Of a stretch of DNA of 15,239 nucleotides, positions 1 through 5,765 are shown in pieces. This DNA is from JANNHP01 sp031404455 (GTDB lineage Bacteria; Planctomycetota; JAJSAM01; JAJVHW01), in the NCBI GenBank assembly GCA_031404455.1, contig JANNHP010000347.1:1-15239 (forward strand), given 5' to 3'. How positions within the stretch are numbered: position 1 is the stretch's first letter; each line of letters starts with the position of its first letter. The translations under genes and the position numbers were made by a program. The notes beneath the pieces were generated by a model. The model was not told where the DNA came from and did no database searches. It worked only from the letters and a program-made list of their open reading frames with translations.

Positions 1-266
1 GGTCTTGCCGGCTGGGCCGCGGGACGCGTGGCCGGCTGCGTCGCGGGCCGCGCCTGACGGATGCTGCCCCGGCTGGATGAAGGGCTCGGGCCGGCCCGGG
101 AGGAGCTGACGCCTGCGCCCGAGAAACTGCCGCCTCGCGAACCGCCCCCGCCGCCGCCGCCGCCACCGCCACCACCGCCGCCGCCGCGCGCCCAGGCTTC
201 GCCCGTGCCGACGGCGAACACCGCCGCCGCTGCGAGGAGGACCCACCATCTCAGGCCGTTGCGCAT
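1..266 (-). CDS. Secreted glycine-rich protein, C-terminus cut off by window edge
   Basis: I do not recognise the function. The frame is open from an ATG at 266 to the left edge (88 codons, partial). It starts with a typical Sec signal peptide: an N-terminal MRNGLRWW, a hydrophobic core, and an A-W-A site near residue 26. A run of 15 consecutive glycines follows at about residues 28-42, then a Ser/Arg/Pro/Ala-rich low-complexity stretch with repeated ATQPAT/ATRPAAQPA-like units. The start is supported by a strong GGAGGG Shine-Dalgarno (274-279 on the plus strand) seven bases upstream. It begins 18 bases after the stop of the DUF2092 lipoprotein gene on the same strand, so the two are probably co-transcribed. 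The glycine run reads as a proline run on the opposite strand; that reading has no signal peptide or ribosome site. The role may be envelope-associated, but this is inference from the signal peptide and neighbour only. Confidence 0.72.
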   Translation of the reverse strand, partial: MRNGLRWWVLLAAAAVFAVGTGEAWARGGGGGGGGGGGGGGGSRGGSFSGAGVSSSRAGPSPSSSRGSIRQARPATQPATRPAAQPAR

Positions 267-284
267 CTTCGTGCCCTCCGAGGT

Positions 285-1121
285 TCAGCGACCCTGACCG
301 GTCGCGGCGGCGAGTTGCGCCGGCGATTCGAACTCGATGCGATGCGCCCCGTCCGGGGGCTTGAACGCGAACGCCGAGTCGGGGACGTCCGCGGCGAGGT
401 TCCAGTCGTACATGTGCGCCACGAAGCGCGGCACGCCCTCTTCCGTGACGTAGTGGATCGCGAGCTTCAGCGGGACCCTCGGCTCCGCCTGCGAGACCCA
501 CACCTGCCACTCCAGCACTTCGTTCTCGAAGAGGAGCAGATCGCACGGCTTGCCGCGGACGGGGTGGACGCCGAGCCACGCGCCGGTGTCCGCGACATCG
601 GAGAAGCTCGGGTACGGGTCGTCGCAGACGAGGTCGGCGAGCGGGAGGACGATCCCGAGCTTCTCCTCGATGTCGTCGAGCGTCGCGTCGATCGTCGCCG
701 GTGCCGCGCACCCCGCGTAGAGGTTCTTTCCGAGGTCGAGTACCGTCACGCCCTGGCCGTCGTACTGGAAGAGGCGCCTGCCCTTCACGCTCTCGCGCAT
801 CACGCGCAGCCCGTTGGGCCGCCGGACCGCGATCTCCGCGTTGGACTCGAGCGTGATCAGCCCGCCGTCCGAGACGCGGACGTCGGTCGCCGACTCCGTC
901 TTGAACGTGAAGTTCTTCGCGGCTCTCAGCGTGTCGCACATCGCGCGCGCGATCTCGTCGGCCTGCGGCTCGATGCCGTCGTCGTGGACGTATTCCGGGT
1001 CCGTCCACGCATCCGCGACCTCGCCCTCCGTGCCCGGCCCGGGCGCGGGGTCGTCCGATGCGCACGCGGCGCCGAACAGCGCCGCGGCCGTTGCCGCGAA
1101 CGCGATCTTCAGATGACGCAT
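285..1121 (-). CDS. DUF2092 family predicted lipoprotein (LolA-like fold)
   Basis: 278 residues. The N-terminus MRHLKIAF plus an alanine-rich core leads to G-A-A-C with Cys20, a plausible but not ideal lipobox, followed by Ser-Asp-Asp. The body fits the DUF2092 'predicted periplasmic protein' family, which resembles the lipoprotein carriers LolA/LolB. It has the usual landmarks in order: the RRPNGLRV segment, the YDGQGVTVLD strand, KNLYAGCAAP, the PLADLV turn (about residue 160), a strand around LLLFENEVLEWQVWV, a late YDWN, and FKPPDGAHRIEF near the end. The family's biochemical role is not established; binding a lipid-like ligand in the periplasm is inferred from the fold. The ATG at 1121 is preceded by AGGGAGG at five bases. 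It lies 114 bases downstream of a thioredoxin-like gene and 18 bases before the glycine-rich gene. Confidence 0.85.
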   Translation of the reverse strand: MRHLKIAFAATAAALFGAACASDDPAPGPGTEGEVADAWTDPEYVHDDGIEPQADEIARAMCDTLRAAKNFTFKTESATDVRVSDGGLITLESNAEIAVRRPNGLRVMRESVKGRRLFQYDGQGVTVLDLGKNLYAGCAAPATIDATLDDIEEKLGIVLPLADLVCDDPYPSFSDVADTGAWLGVHPVRGKPCDLLLFENEVLEWQVWVSQAEPRVPLKLAIHYVTEEGVPRFVAHMYDWNLAADVPDSAFAFKPPDGAHRIEFESPAQLAAATGQGR

Positions 1122-1235
1122 GTCGTCCTCCCTGCGGCGCCGCGAGGCGGCACCTGCACGCGGATACTAGCGGCGAACGACGCGCAGCCGGCGCTCGTCA
1201 GAACGGGGGTTCGGCGGCGGTGCAGGCGGCGCGCG

Positions 1236-2285
1236 TCACTTCTTCTTCGGCGGCGCCTTGGCGGTCGGCGGAACGGCCTTCTTCCGCGCGGTGGCGCACG
1301 CCTCGAACCACTTCAGGATCTGCTTCTTGCCCTGGTCCTTGTCCTCGAGCGCGACCGCCTTCTTCTGCTCCGCGATCGCCTGATCGACGAGCCCGATCGT
1401 GAAGAGGATGCGCGCGTAGGTCTCGAGGACGTCCGCGTCGCCCGCCTTCGAGATCTCGACGGCGCGCTTCGCGGACGTGTGCGCGAGCTCGAGGTCCCGC
1501 CAGTCCCAGCCGCCGTTGAACGCAAGCTGCGCGGCCGCGCGCCGCAGCGCGCCGGCGTCGTCCTTGCAGCGCTCCACGTGCTTCGCGATGAACGCCTTGA
1601 ACCCGGCTTCGTCGTCCTTCCCGCGGAAAGCCCACATGCGCAGGTCGAACGCCTGCGCGTCGCCGGGCTCGACCTCGAGGATCTTGTCGCAGGCGGCCGC
1701 GAGCTTGTCCCAGTCGCTGCGGAAGAGCGCCTCCCACATCTCCTGCTGGCGCTTCGCCACGTCCTTCGCGCGCGTGACGTCGAACTTCCCCTCGAGCACC
1801 GACGCGATCACGCCTTCGAGGCCCTGCGTCGGATCGCCCTTCCACACCACGGTGCCCGTCTTGTCGACGAGCCACGACGCCGGGAGCTTCATCCGCTCGC
1901 CGCCGGTGTACGCGTCGTACGTCTTGTGGAACTGATCGACGGCCACCCGGTACTCGAGCTTGTTCGTCGCGAGGAAGGTGCGCACATGGTCGGCGGGCTC
2001 CGTCGAGATCGCCACGATCTCGAAGCCCGCGGCCTTGTTCTTCTCGAACACCTTGTTCAGGTGCGGAAGCCCGTCCACGCAGTCCGCCTCGAACGTGCCC
2101 CAGAGGACGACGAGCAGCGTCTTCTTCCCCGAGAGATCCGCGAGCTTCAGGGGCTCGCCCTGCACCCAGTCGGAGACGTCGATCTCGGGCGCCTTCTCGC
2201 CGACGTCGAGTGCCAGAGCGCGCGTGCCGGAGAGGAGCAACGCCGCGGCGGCGAGCGCGCCGCACCAGTTCCTCGTTCGCATCAT
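1236..2285 (-). CDS. Secreted TlpA/thioredoxin-like protein with TPR-like C-terminal half (copy B), CXXC degenerate
   Basis: 349 residues from the first of two adjacent ATGs (2285 and 2282). GGAG lies six bases upstream of the first, which decides the start. A signal peptide ends at A-L-A (about residue 26). Residues 27-180 look like a TlpA/AhpC-TSA thioredoxin fold: LDVGEKAPEIDV at the start, LLVVLWGTFEADC at the active-site position, EIVAISTE, and a cis-Pro in KLPASWLVD (about 135). The position of the catalytic pair reads E-A-D-C, so the first, nucleophilic Cys is replaced by Glu and only Cys69 remains. Classical disulfide reductase activity is therefore unlikely; a chaperone-like, binding or one-Cys peroxidase-like role is possible. 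Residues 190-325 form helical TPR-like repeats, for example KILEVEPGDAQAF and SAKRAVEISKAGDADVLETY. The tail ends in PPKKK. It is a paralog of the gene just upstream, 58 bases away. Confidence 0.85.
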   Translation of the reverse strand: MMRTRNWCGALAAAALLLSGTRALALDVGEKAPEIDVSDWVQGEPLKLADLSGKKTLLVVLWGTFEADCVDGLPHLNKVFEKNKAAGFEIVAISTEPADHVRTFLATNKLEYRVAVDQFHKTYDAYTGGERMKLPASWLVDKTGTVVWKGDPTQGLEGVIASVLEGKFDVTRAKDVAKRQQEMWEALFRSDWDKLAAACDKILEVEPGDAQAFDLRMWAFRGKDDEAGFKAFIAKHVERCKDDAGALRRAAAQLAFNGGWDWRDLELAHTSAKRAVEISKAGDADVLETYARILFTIGLVDQAIAEQKKAVALEDKDQGKKQILKWFEACATARKKAVPPTAKAPPKKK

Positions 2286-2343
2286 CGGACACTCCTCGAC
2301 GACCTGAGTCTGACGACCTGGTTCTCCGGACGGCCGGGCGGCC

Positions 2344-3375
2344 CTACTTCTTCTTCGGCGGCGCCGGCGGCTGGACCTTGTTGCGCAGCGCGACACACGA
2401 CTCGAGGTACGCGAGGCGCTTCTTCTTGTCCTCGTCCGCGGCGTCGAGCGCGACCGCCTTCTTCGCCTCCACGACCGCCGCATCGAGCATCCCGATCTCG
2501 CCGAGCACGTACGCGTAGGTGTCGAGGGTCTCGGCGTCCGCCGACTTGCCGATCTCGACCGCGCGACGGATGGCGCCGAGAGCGAGCTCCGGATCGCGCC
2601 AGTCGTACCGGTCGAGACCGACGAGTTGGATCGCCACGTACGAGAGCGTCGCCGCGTCGTCCTTCATCCGGTCGACGTGCGCCTTGACGAACTTCCGGAA
2701 GCCCGCGAGGTCGTCCTTGCGCTCGAACGCCTCGCAGCGCTGACGCAAGGCGGCCGTGTCGGAGCCGTCGATCGCGAGGATCTGGTCGCAGAGCGGGTCG
2801 GACTTGTCGTACTCGTTCGCCCGGAGCGCCGACCACATCTCGTTCTTCAGCCGTCTGACCTCGACCGCCTTCTTCAGGTCGAACTTCCCGAGGAGCACGT
2901 CCGAGACGAGCTTCTCCATGCCCTCCGACGGGTCGCCCTGGTAGACGACCGCGCCCGTGCGGTCCACGACCACCGCGTACGGGACCTCCTGCTTCTCGGG
3001 GACGAACGCCGCGTTCGTGTTGCGGTCCTCGTCGACGGCGAAGCGCAGGCTCATCTTGTGATCGGCGAGGTAGGCCTTCACCTCATCCACGCTCTCCGTC
3101 GAGATCGCGACGACCTCGAGGCCGTTCGCCCTGTGCCGGTCGTAGAGCTTCGCGGCCGCCGCGAGCGCGGTCTGGCACTGCGGCTTGAACGTCGAGACGA
3201 ATTCGATGACGAACACGGACTTCCCCGCGCCGTCCTTGATCGTGATCGGAGTCCCCTGCGCCCAGCCGGAGACCTCGAGCTCCGGCGCCGCCTCGCCGAG
3301 ATCGAGCGCCAAGGCCGACGCCGCCGCGGCGAACACCGCGCACGCGACGACGAACCGGATCAGTCGCTTCGCCAT
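2344..3375 (-). CDS. Secreted TlpA/thioredoxin-like protein with TPR-like C-terminal half (copy A), CXXC degenerate
   Basis: 343 residues and clearly paralogous to the downstream copy: the same layout, an equivalent signal peptide ending A-L-A (about residue 23), LDLGEAAPELEV at the start of the mature protein, VVAISTES, a cis-Pro in VPYAVVVDRTG (about 132), and a Lys/Pro tail ending PPKKK. The active-site position reads T-F-K-P-Q-C, so the first Cys of CXXC is Lys here and only Cys67 is kept. This matches the pattern in copy B although the substituted residue differs. From about residue 180 the protein is helical with TPR-like units (DQILAIDGSDTAALR, AIRRAVEIGKSADAETLDTY). I chose the ATG at 3375 because it immediately precedes a good signal peptide; no Shine-Dalgarno is visible, only a 6-bp hairpin in the 41-base gap after the methyltransferase gene. 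Substrate and partner are unknown. Confidence 0.84.
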   Translation of the reverse strand: MAKRLIRFVVACAVFAAAASALALDLGEAAPELEVSGWAQGTPITIKDGAGKSVFVIEFVSTFKPQCQTALAAAAKLYDRHRANGLEVVAISTESVDEVKAYLADHKMSLRFAVDEDRNTNAAFVPEKQEVPYAVVVDRTGAVVYQGDPSEGMEKLVSDVLLGKFDLKKAVEVRRLKNEMWSALRANEYDKSDPLCDQILAIDGSDTAALRQRCEAFERKDDLAGFRKFVKAHVDRMKDDAATLSYVAIQLVGLDRYDWRDPELALGAIRRAVEIGKSADAETLDTYAYVLGEIGMLDAAVVEAKKAVALDAADEDKKKRLAYLESCVALRNKVQPPAPPKKK

Positions 3376-3391
3376 GGAGGACGAGCTTAGC

Positions 3392-3406
3392 CGGACCTGC
3401 GGTCCG
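3392..3406. promoter_or_regulatory. Small perfect hairpin between methyltransferase and TlpA-like copy A genes
   Basis: CGGACC, a three-base loop TGC, then GGTCCG: a 6-bp perfect stem in the 41-base gap between two same-strand genes. There is no T-run after it on the minus strand, so it is not a classical intrinsic terminator. It could modulate read-through or translation of the next gene, which lacks a visible Shine-Dalgarno. A stem this short can also occur by chance in GC-rich DNA. Confidence 0.25.
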
Positions 3407-3416
3407 CCGGGCCCAC

Positions 3417-4166
3417 TCAACCCGCAAGCCGCGCGGTGAGGTAGAGCCGCCGCGAACCCTGGCGGAACGGCTCGCCGTCGAGCGTGCCCATCGCCTCGAA
3501 CTCGCGGAAGCCCGCCGCTTCGAGCACGGAGACGAGCTCGCGGTACGTGTAGAGGTGGATCGAACTGCGCCGCACGGCCGTCTCGTCGCCGCGCCGGAAC
3601 GTCCAGTACGTCTCGATGCGGCCGGAGATGGGATCGAACTCCCGCTCCTCGCCGACGAGCACGTCGCCCAGCTTGTGCCAGCTCGCGCCGCGGTACTGCG
3701 GGAGCATCGACTCGAGCGTCGGCAGGTCGACCAGGTACCGCCCGCGCGGCTTGAGCGCGCGCGCCACCGCCTTCGCCTGGCGGAGGTTCTCGGCGGCGTC
3801 GAACCAGCCGAAGCTCCCCCACCAGCAGAACGCGGCGTCGAAGCGCCCGGTCCACGGGAGGTCGCGCATGTCGCCCTCGAGGAGTTCGACGGCGACGCGC
3901 CGCTCGGCCGCCTTCGCACGCGCCGCCGCGATCATCTCCGGCTGGATGTCCACGCCCGTCACGCGATGTCCGCGCGCCGCGAGTTCCACCGCGATGCGGC
4001 AGTCCCCGCACGGGACGTCGAGCACCTCGGCGCCCGGCGGGAGCGCCAGCGTCCGGGCGATGAACTCGGCCTCCTGCGCCGACTGCTCCGCGGTGCGCGC
4101 GTGGCGCTGCACCTCGATCCAGGGCCCGGAGAAGAAGTCGTGCGTCCAGTCGGCCGCGGGCGGCAT
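3417..4166 (-). CDS. Class I SAM-dependent methyltransferase, substrate unknown
   Basis: 249 residues, cytosolic, no signal peptide. The Rossmann-fold methyltransferase landmarks are clear. Motif I is EVLDVPCGDCRIAVELA (about residues 47-63), with P-C-G-D-C in place of the usual G-x-G core. The acidic end of strand 2 is GVDIQPEMIAAAR (about 71-83), followed by the adenine-contact segment EGDMRDLP (about 97-104). The post-motif segment AFCWWGSFGWFDAAENLRQ belongs to a group of small-molecule-type methyltransferases with an 'S-F-G-Y/W-F' signature. ALKPRGRYLVDLP is the usual strand after the gating helix. The methyl acceptor cannot be read from the sequence. The ATG at 4166 is chosen because the domain begins soon after it; no Shine-Dalgarno is visible. 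It is the first gene of the leftward cluster, and a 16-bp palindrome lies 29 bases upstream of the start codon. Confidence 0.82.
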   Translation of the reverse strand: MPPAADWTHDFFSGPWIEVQRHARTAEQSAQEAEFIARTLALPPGAEVLDVPCGDCRIAVELAARGHRVTGVDIQPEMIAAARAKAAERRVAVELLEGDMRDLPWTGRFDAAFCWWGSFGWFDAAENLRQAKAVARALKPRGRYLVDLPTLESMLPQYRGASWHKLGDVLVGEEREFDPISGRIETYWTFRRGDETAVRRSSIHLYTYRELVSVLEAAGFREFEAMGTLDGEPFRQGSRRLYLTARLAG

Positions 4167-4195
4167 GGGGCAGAGGCTAGCCTTCCGCGCGCGAT

Positions 4196-4211
4196 GTCCA
4201 TCCGGATGGAC
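4196..4211. promoter_or_regulatory. Perfect 16-bp palindrome in divergent intergenic region (possible operator)
   Basis: GTCCATCCGGATGGAC is a perfect two-fold palindrome with no spacer. It sits between the leftward methyltransferase gene (start 4166) and the rightward secreted-protein gene (start 4356). A gap-free dyad of this length in a divergent promoter region is the typical form of a site for a dimeric regulator. No regulator gene is visible nearby, and I could not assign convincing -10/-35 boxes. Confidence 0.4.
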
Positions 4212-4323
4212 GTCCGGGACGAGCACCGACCGAGAACTGGAGGGGCTTGCCGCGTGGACTATCGTCCTGCGGTCCGGCGGCCGGGTCGCGGGACGAGTAG
4301 CCTCGCAGCAGAGAGACCCTGGT

Positions 4324-4340
4324 GGCCGCGCAACGCGGCC
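4324..4340 (+). promoter_or_regulatory. Leader hairpin just upstream of the ribosome site of the 4356 gene
   Basis: GGCCGCG, a CAA loop and CGCGGCC form a perfect 7-bp GC stem. It ends directly before GGGAGAG, the Shine-Dalgarno of the gene starting at 4356. Such a stem could stabilise the leader or influence ribosome access. A Rho-type terminator for upstream transcription is less likely, because the gene's own ribosome site follows at once. Confidence 0.35.
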
Positions 4341-4355
4341 GGGAGAGATGGCAGA

Positions 4356-4943
4356 ATGATCGCGAAGTCCTGGCTGGTCGTTGGCGTGGCGCTCCTCGGC
4401 GCCGTGGCGTCGGTCTTCCCGTCGGACGCTTTCGCCGGCAAGAAGAAGGGCTCCATGAAGTGCACGACGGACCGCGTCGGCAAGTTCACGACCAACGCGA
4501 GCAAGCTGGCAGATGGACTCGGCGGCAACTACCAGCCCGGGACCGAGGCCTTCTCGATCGCGGGCGGCTCGGGCAAGGTGTCCGGCGTCGGCAACAAGTA
4601 CCACGCGCTGATCCGCGCGCTGGCCCTCTCGGGCACCGTCGCCGACCTCGAGACGCGCAGCGACTTCCCGGTGACCTTCACGAGCAGCGTCGCGAGCTTC
4701 AACGAGGTCGATACGAAGGGCATCCCGATCGTCGGCGGCGGCTCGGTCACGACGAAGAGCTGGCTCGGGACCAGCGAGGTCTCGATCACGATCTCGAGCT
4801 ACAAGGACCTCGGCATCAAGAAGGGCAAGCACCTGGCGCTCGTGCAGGGCTCGTTCTCGGGGTCGATCCCCGTGCTCGCCGGTGACACCGCGCCGCTCGC
4901 GATGTCGGACGGCACCTTCTCGCTGAAGGTCGAAGTCCAGTAG
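4356..4943 (+). CDS. Secreted protein of unknown function, predicted beta-rich
   Basis: 195 residues. I do not recognise the family with confidence. The start ATG has GGGAGAG eight bases upstream and leads into a clean Sec signal peptide (MIAKSWLVV, hydrophobic core, cleavage near A-F-A at residue 27). The mature protein begins with a short basic stretch (GKKKGSMK). It then alternates Gly/Ser/Thr-rich strands such as EAFSIAGGSGKVSGVG and LVQGSFSGSIPVL, and ends with DGTFSLKVEVQ. The pattern of strands with 'F-S-I-A-G' near the start and 'G-x-F-S' near the end is reminiscent of small exported DUF6252-like beta proteins, but this is a weak resemblance. There is a single Cys (about residue 36). 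It stands alone, divergent from the methyltransferase gene and convergent with rsmG. Confidence 0.75.
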   Translation: MIAKSWLVVGVALLGAVASVFPSDAFAGKKKGSMKCTTDRVGKFTTNASKLADGLGGNYQPGTEAFSIAGGSGKVSGVGNKYHALIRALALSGTVADLETRSDFPVTFTSSVASFNEVDTKGIPIVGGGSVTTKSWLGTSEVSITISSYKDLGIKKGKHLALVQGSFSGSIPVLAGDTAPLAMSDGTFSLKVEVQ

Positions 4944-4960
4944 AGGTTCGCTGCACCCAC

Positions 4961-4994
4961 CCGCCCGCTCCGGCCGACGCGCAGGGGCGGGCGG
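4961..4994. terminator. Possible bidirectional stem-loop between convergent genes
   Basis: CCGCCCGC (4961-4968) can pair with GCGGGCGG (4987-4994) around an 18-base loop. It lies in the 72-base gap between the rightward secreted-protein gene and the leftward rsmG gene. The position fits a shared terminator, but there is no convincing T-run on either side, and GC-rich complementarity of 8 bp is not strong evidence. Confidence 0.3.
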
Positions 4995-5015
4995 CTCGAT
5001 TCCGGTTACAACGCG

Positions 5016-5687
5016 TCACGCCGGGCGCCGTCCGCCGCGCGAGTAGACGAGCACCATCCGCCGGTCGAGACCCGGGACGTCGACGGGCCGCGCGCCGAGG
5101 GCGACGAGGCCGTGCTTCTTCGCCTCGCTCTCGCCCGCGGCGATCTCCTCGGCGGACGTGCTCGGCCCCTTCATGAGGAAGATCCGTCCGCCGGGCGAGA
5201 CGAGCGGCGCGAACTCACGGACGAGACCCTCGGCCGGTCCTACGGCGCGCGCGACGCCGAGATCGAACGACCGCCGCGTGTCGGGACGCAGCGCCGGAAG
5301 CTGCTCGCCGCGCGCCTGCAGCGCCGTCGCGTTGACGATCCCCGCCGTCGTGAGGCACTGCGCGACGGCACGCGCCTTCTTCCCCGTGCTGTCGATCATC
5401 AGCACGCGCGACGACGGCCACGCCACCGCGAGCACCGCGCCGGGGAACCCGCCGCCCGTGCCCACGTCGAGGACGCGCCGCGGCGGCGCGCCCGCGAGCT
5501 CGCGCCAGAGCGGCACGATCGAGAGGCTGTCGAGGAGGTGGCGGACGACCGCGTCGCCGCGGTCCCGGATCGACGTGAGGTTGAGCGACTTGTTGATCTC
5601 GAGCATCGCGTCGAGGTACCCGTCGAGTCGCGCGACCTGCTCCGCGTCGAGCGCGACGCCGAGCGCCTTCGCGCCGCGGACGAGCAC
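5016..5687 (-). CDS. rsmG: 16S rRNA (guanine-527-N7)-methyltransferase RsmG (GidB)
   Basis: 223 residues from a GTG at 5687, comparable to the roughly 207-residue E. coli enzyme. RsmG uses S-adenosylmethionine to methylate N7 of G527 in 16S rRNA; its loss is known to give low-level streptomycin resistance in several bacteria. Family hallmarks are present: NKSLNLTSIRD followed by VVRHLLDSL, the SAM-binding RVLDVGTGGGFPG (P-loop-like motif I), ARGEQLPAL, the ARAVG segment, and GGRIFLMKGP. A TTG at 5702 in the same frame would give 228 residues. The GTG is preferred because GGAG (5697-5700) lies nine bases before it, while no ribosome site precedes the TTG. It is the second gene after pruA, 78 bases downstream; many bacteria instead keep rsmG beside mnmG and parAB. 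Confidence 0.93.
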   Translation of the reverse strand: MLVRGAKALGVALDAEQVARLDGYLDAMLEINKSLNLTSIRDRGDAVVRHLLDSLSIVPLWRELAGAPPRRVLDVGTGGGFPGAVLAVAWPSSRVLMIDSTGKKARAVAQCLTTAGIVNATALQARGEQLPALRPDTRRSFDLGVARAVGPAEGLVREFAPLVSPGGRIFLMKGPSTSAEEIAAGESEAKKHGLVALGARPVDVPGLDRRMVLVYSRGGRRPA

Positions 5688-5737
5688 GCTGTCAGACTCC
5701 AATCATCACCGCCGCGCTCGCGCAGGTCGCGTGATGG

Positions 5738-5764
5738 GCGAATTCGCGGCATCCGCGAATTCGC
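5738..5764 (-). terminator. Perfect 12-bp hairpin directly after the pruA stop codon
   Basis: Arms GCGAATTCGCGG and CCGCGAATTCGC flank a CAT loop. The pairing is perfect over 12 bp, and the hairpin begins one base after the pruA stop codon. Each arm itself contains the 10-bp palindrome GCGAATTCGC. No T-run follows on the minus strand before rsmG, so it may be a non-canonical terminator, an attenuating stem, or an mRNA 3'-end stabiliser that uncouples pruA from rsmG. Confidence 0.55.
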
Positions 5765-5765
5765 A

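Noticed and set aside
61..297. Plus-strand 78-codon frame with a poly-proline run
   Set aside because: It is the reverse reading of the glycine-rich secreted protein, which has a signal peptide and a strong ribosome site; the plus frame has neither.
1153..1225. CCTGCAC and GTGCAGG complementary segments in the gap before the DUF2092 gene
   Set aside because: Only 7 bp separated by about 60 bases; expected by chance in this composition.
315..2687. Very long plus-strand open frame (790 codons) opposite the leftward genes
   Set aside because: Arginine-rich translation without domains, signal peptide or ribosome site; it is the antisense shadow of the DUF2092 and thioredoxin-like genes in GC-rich DNA.
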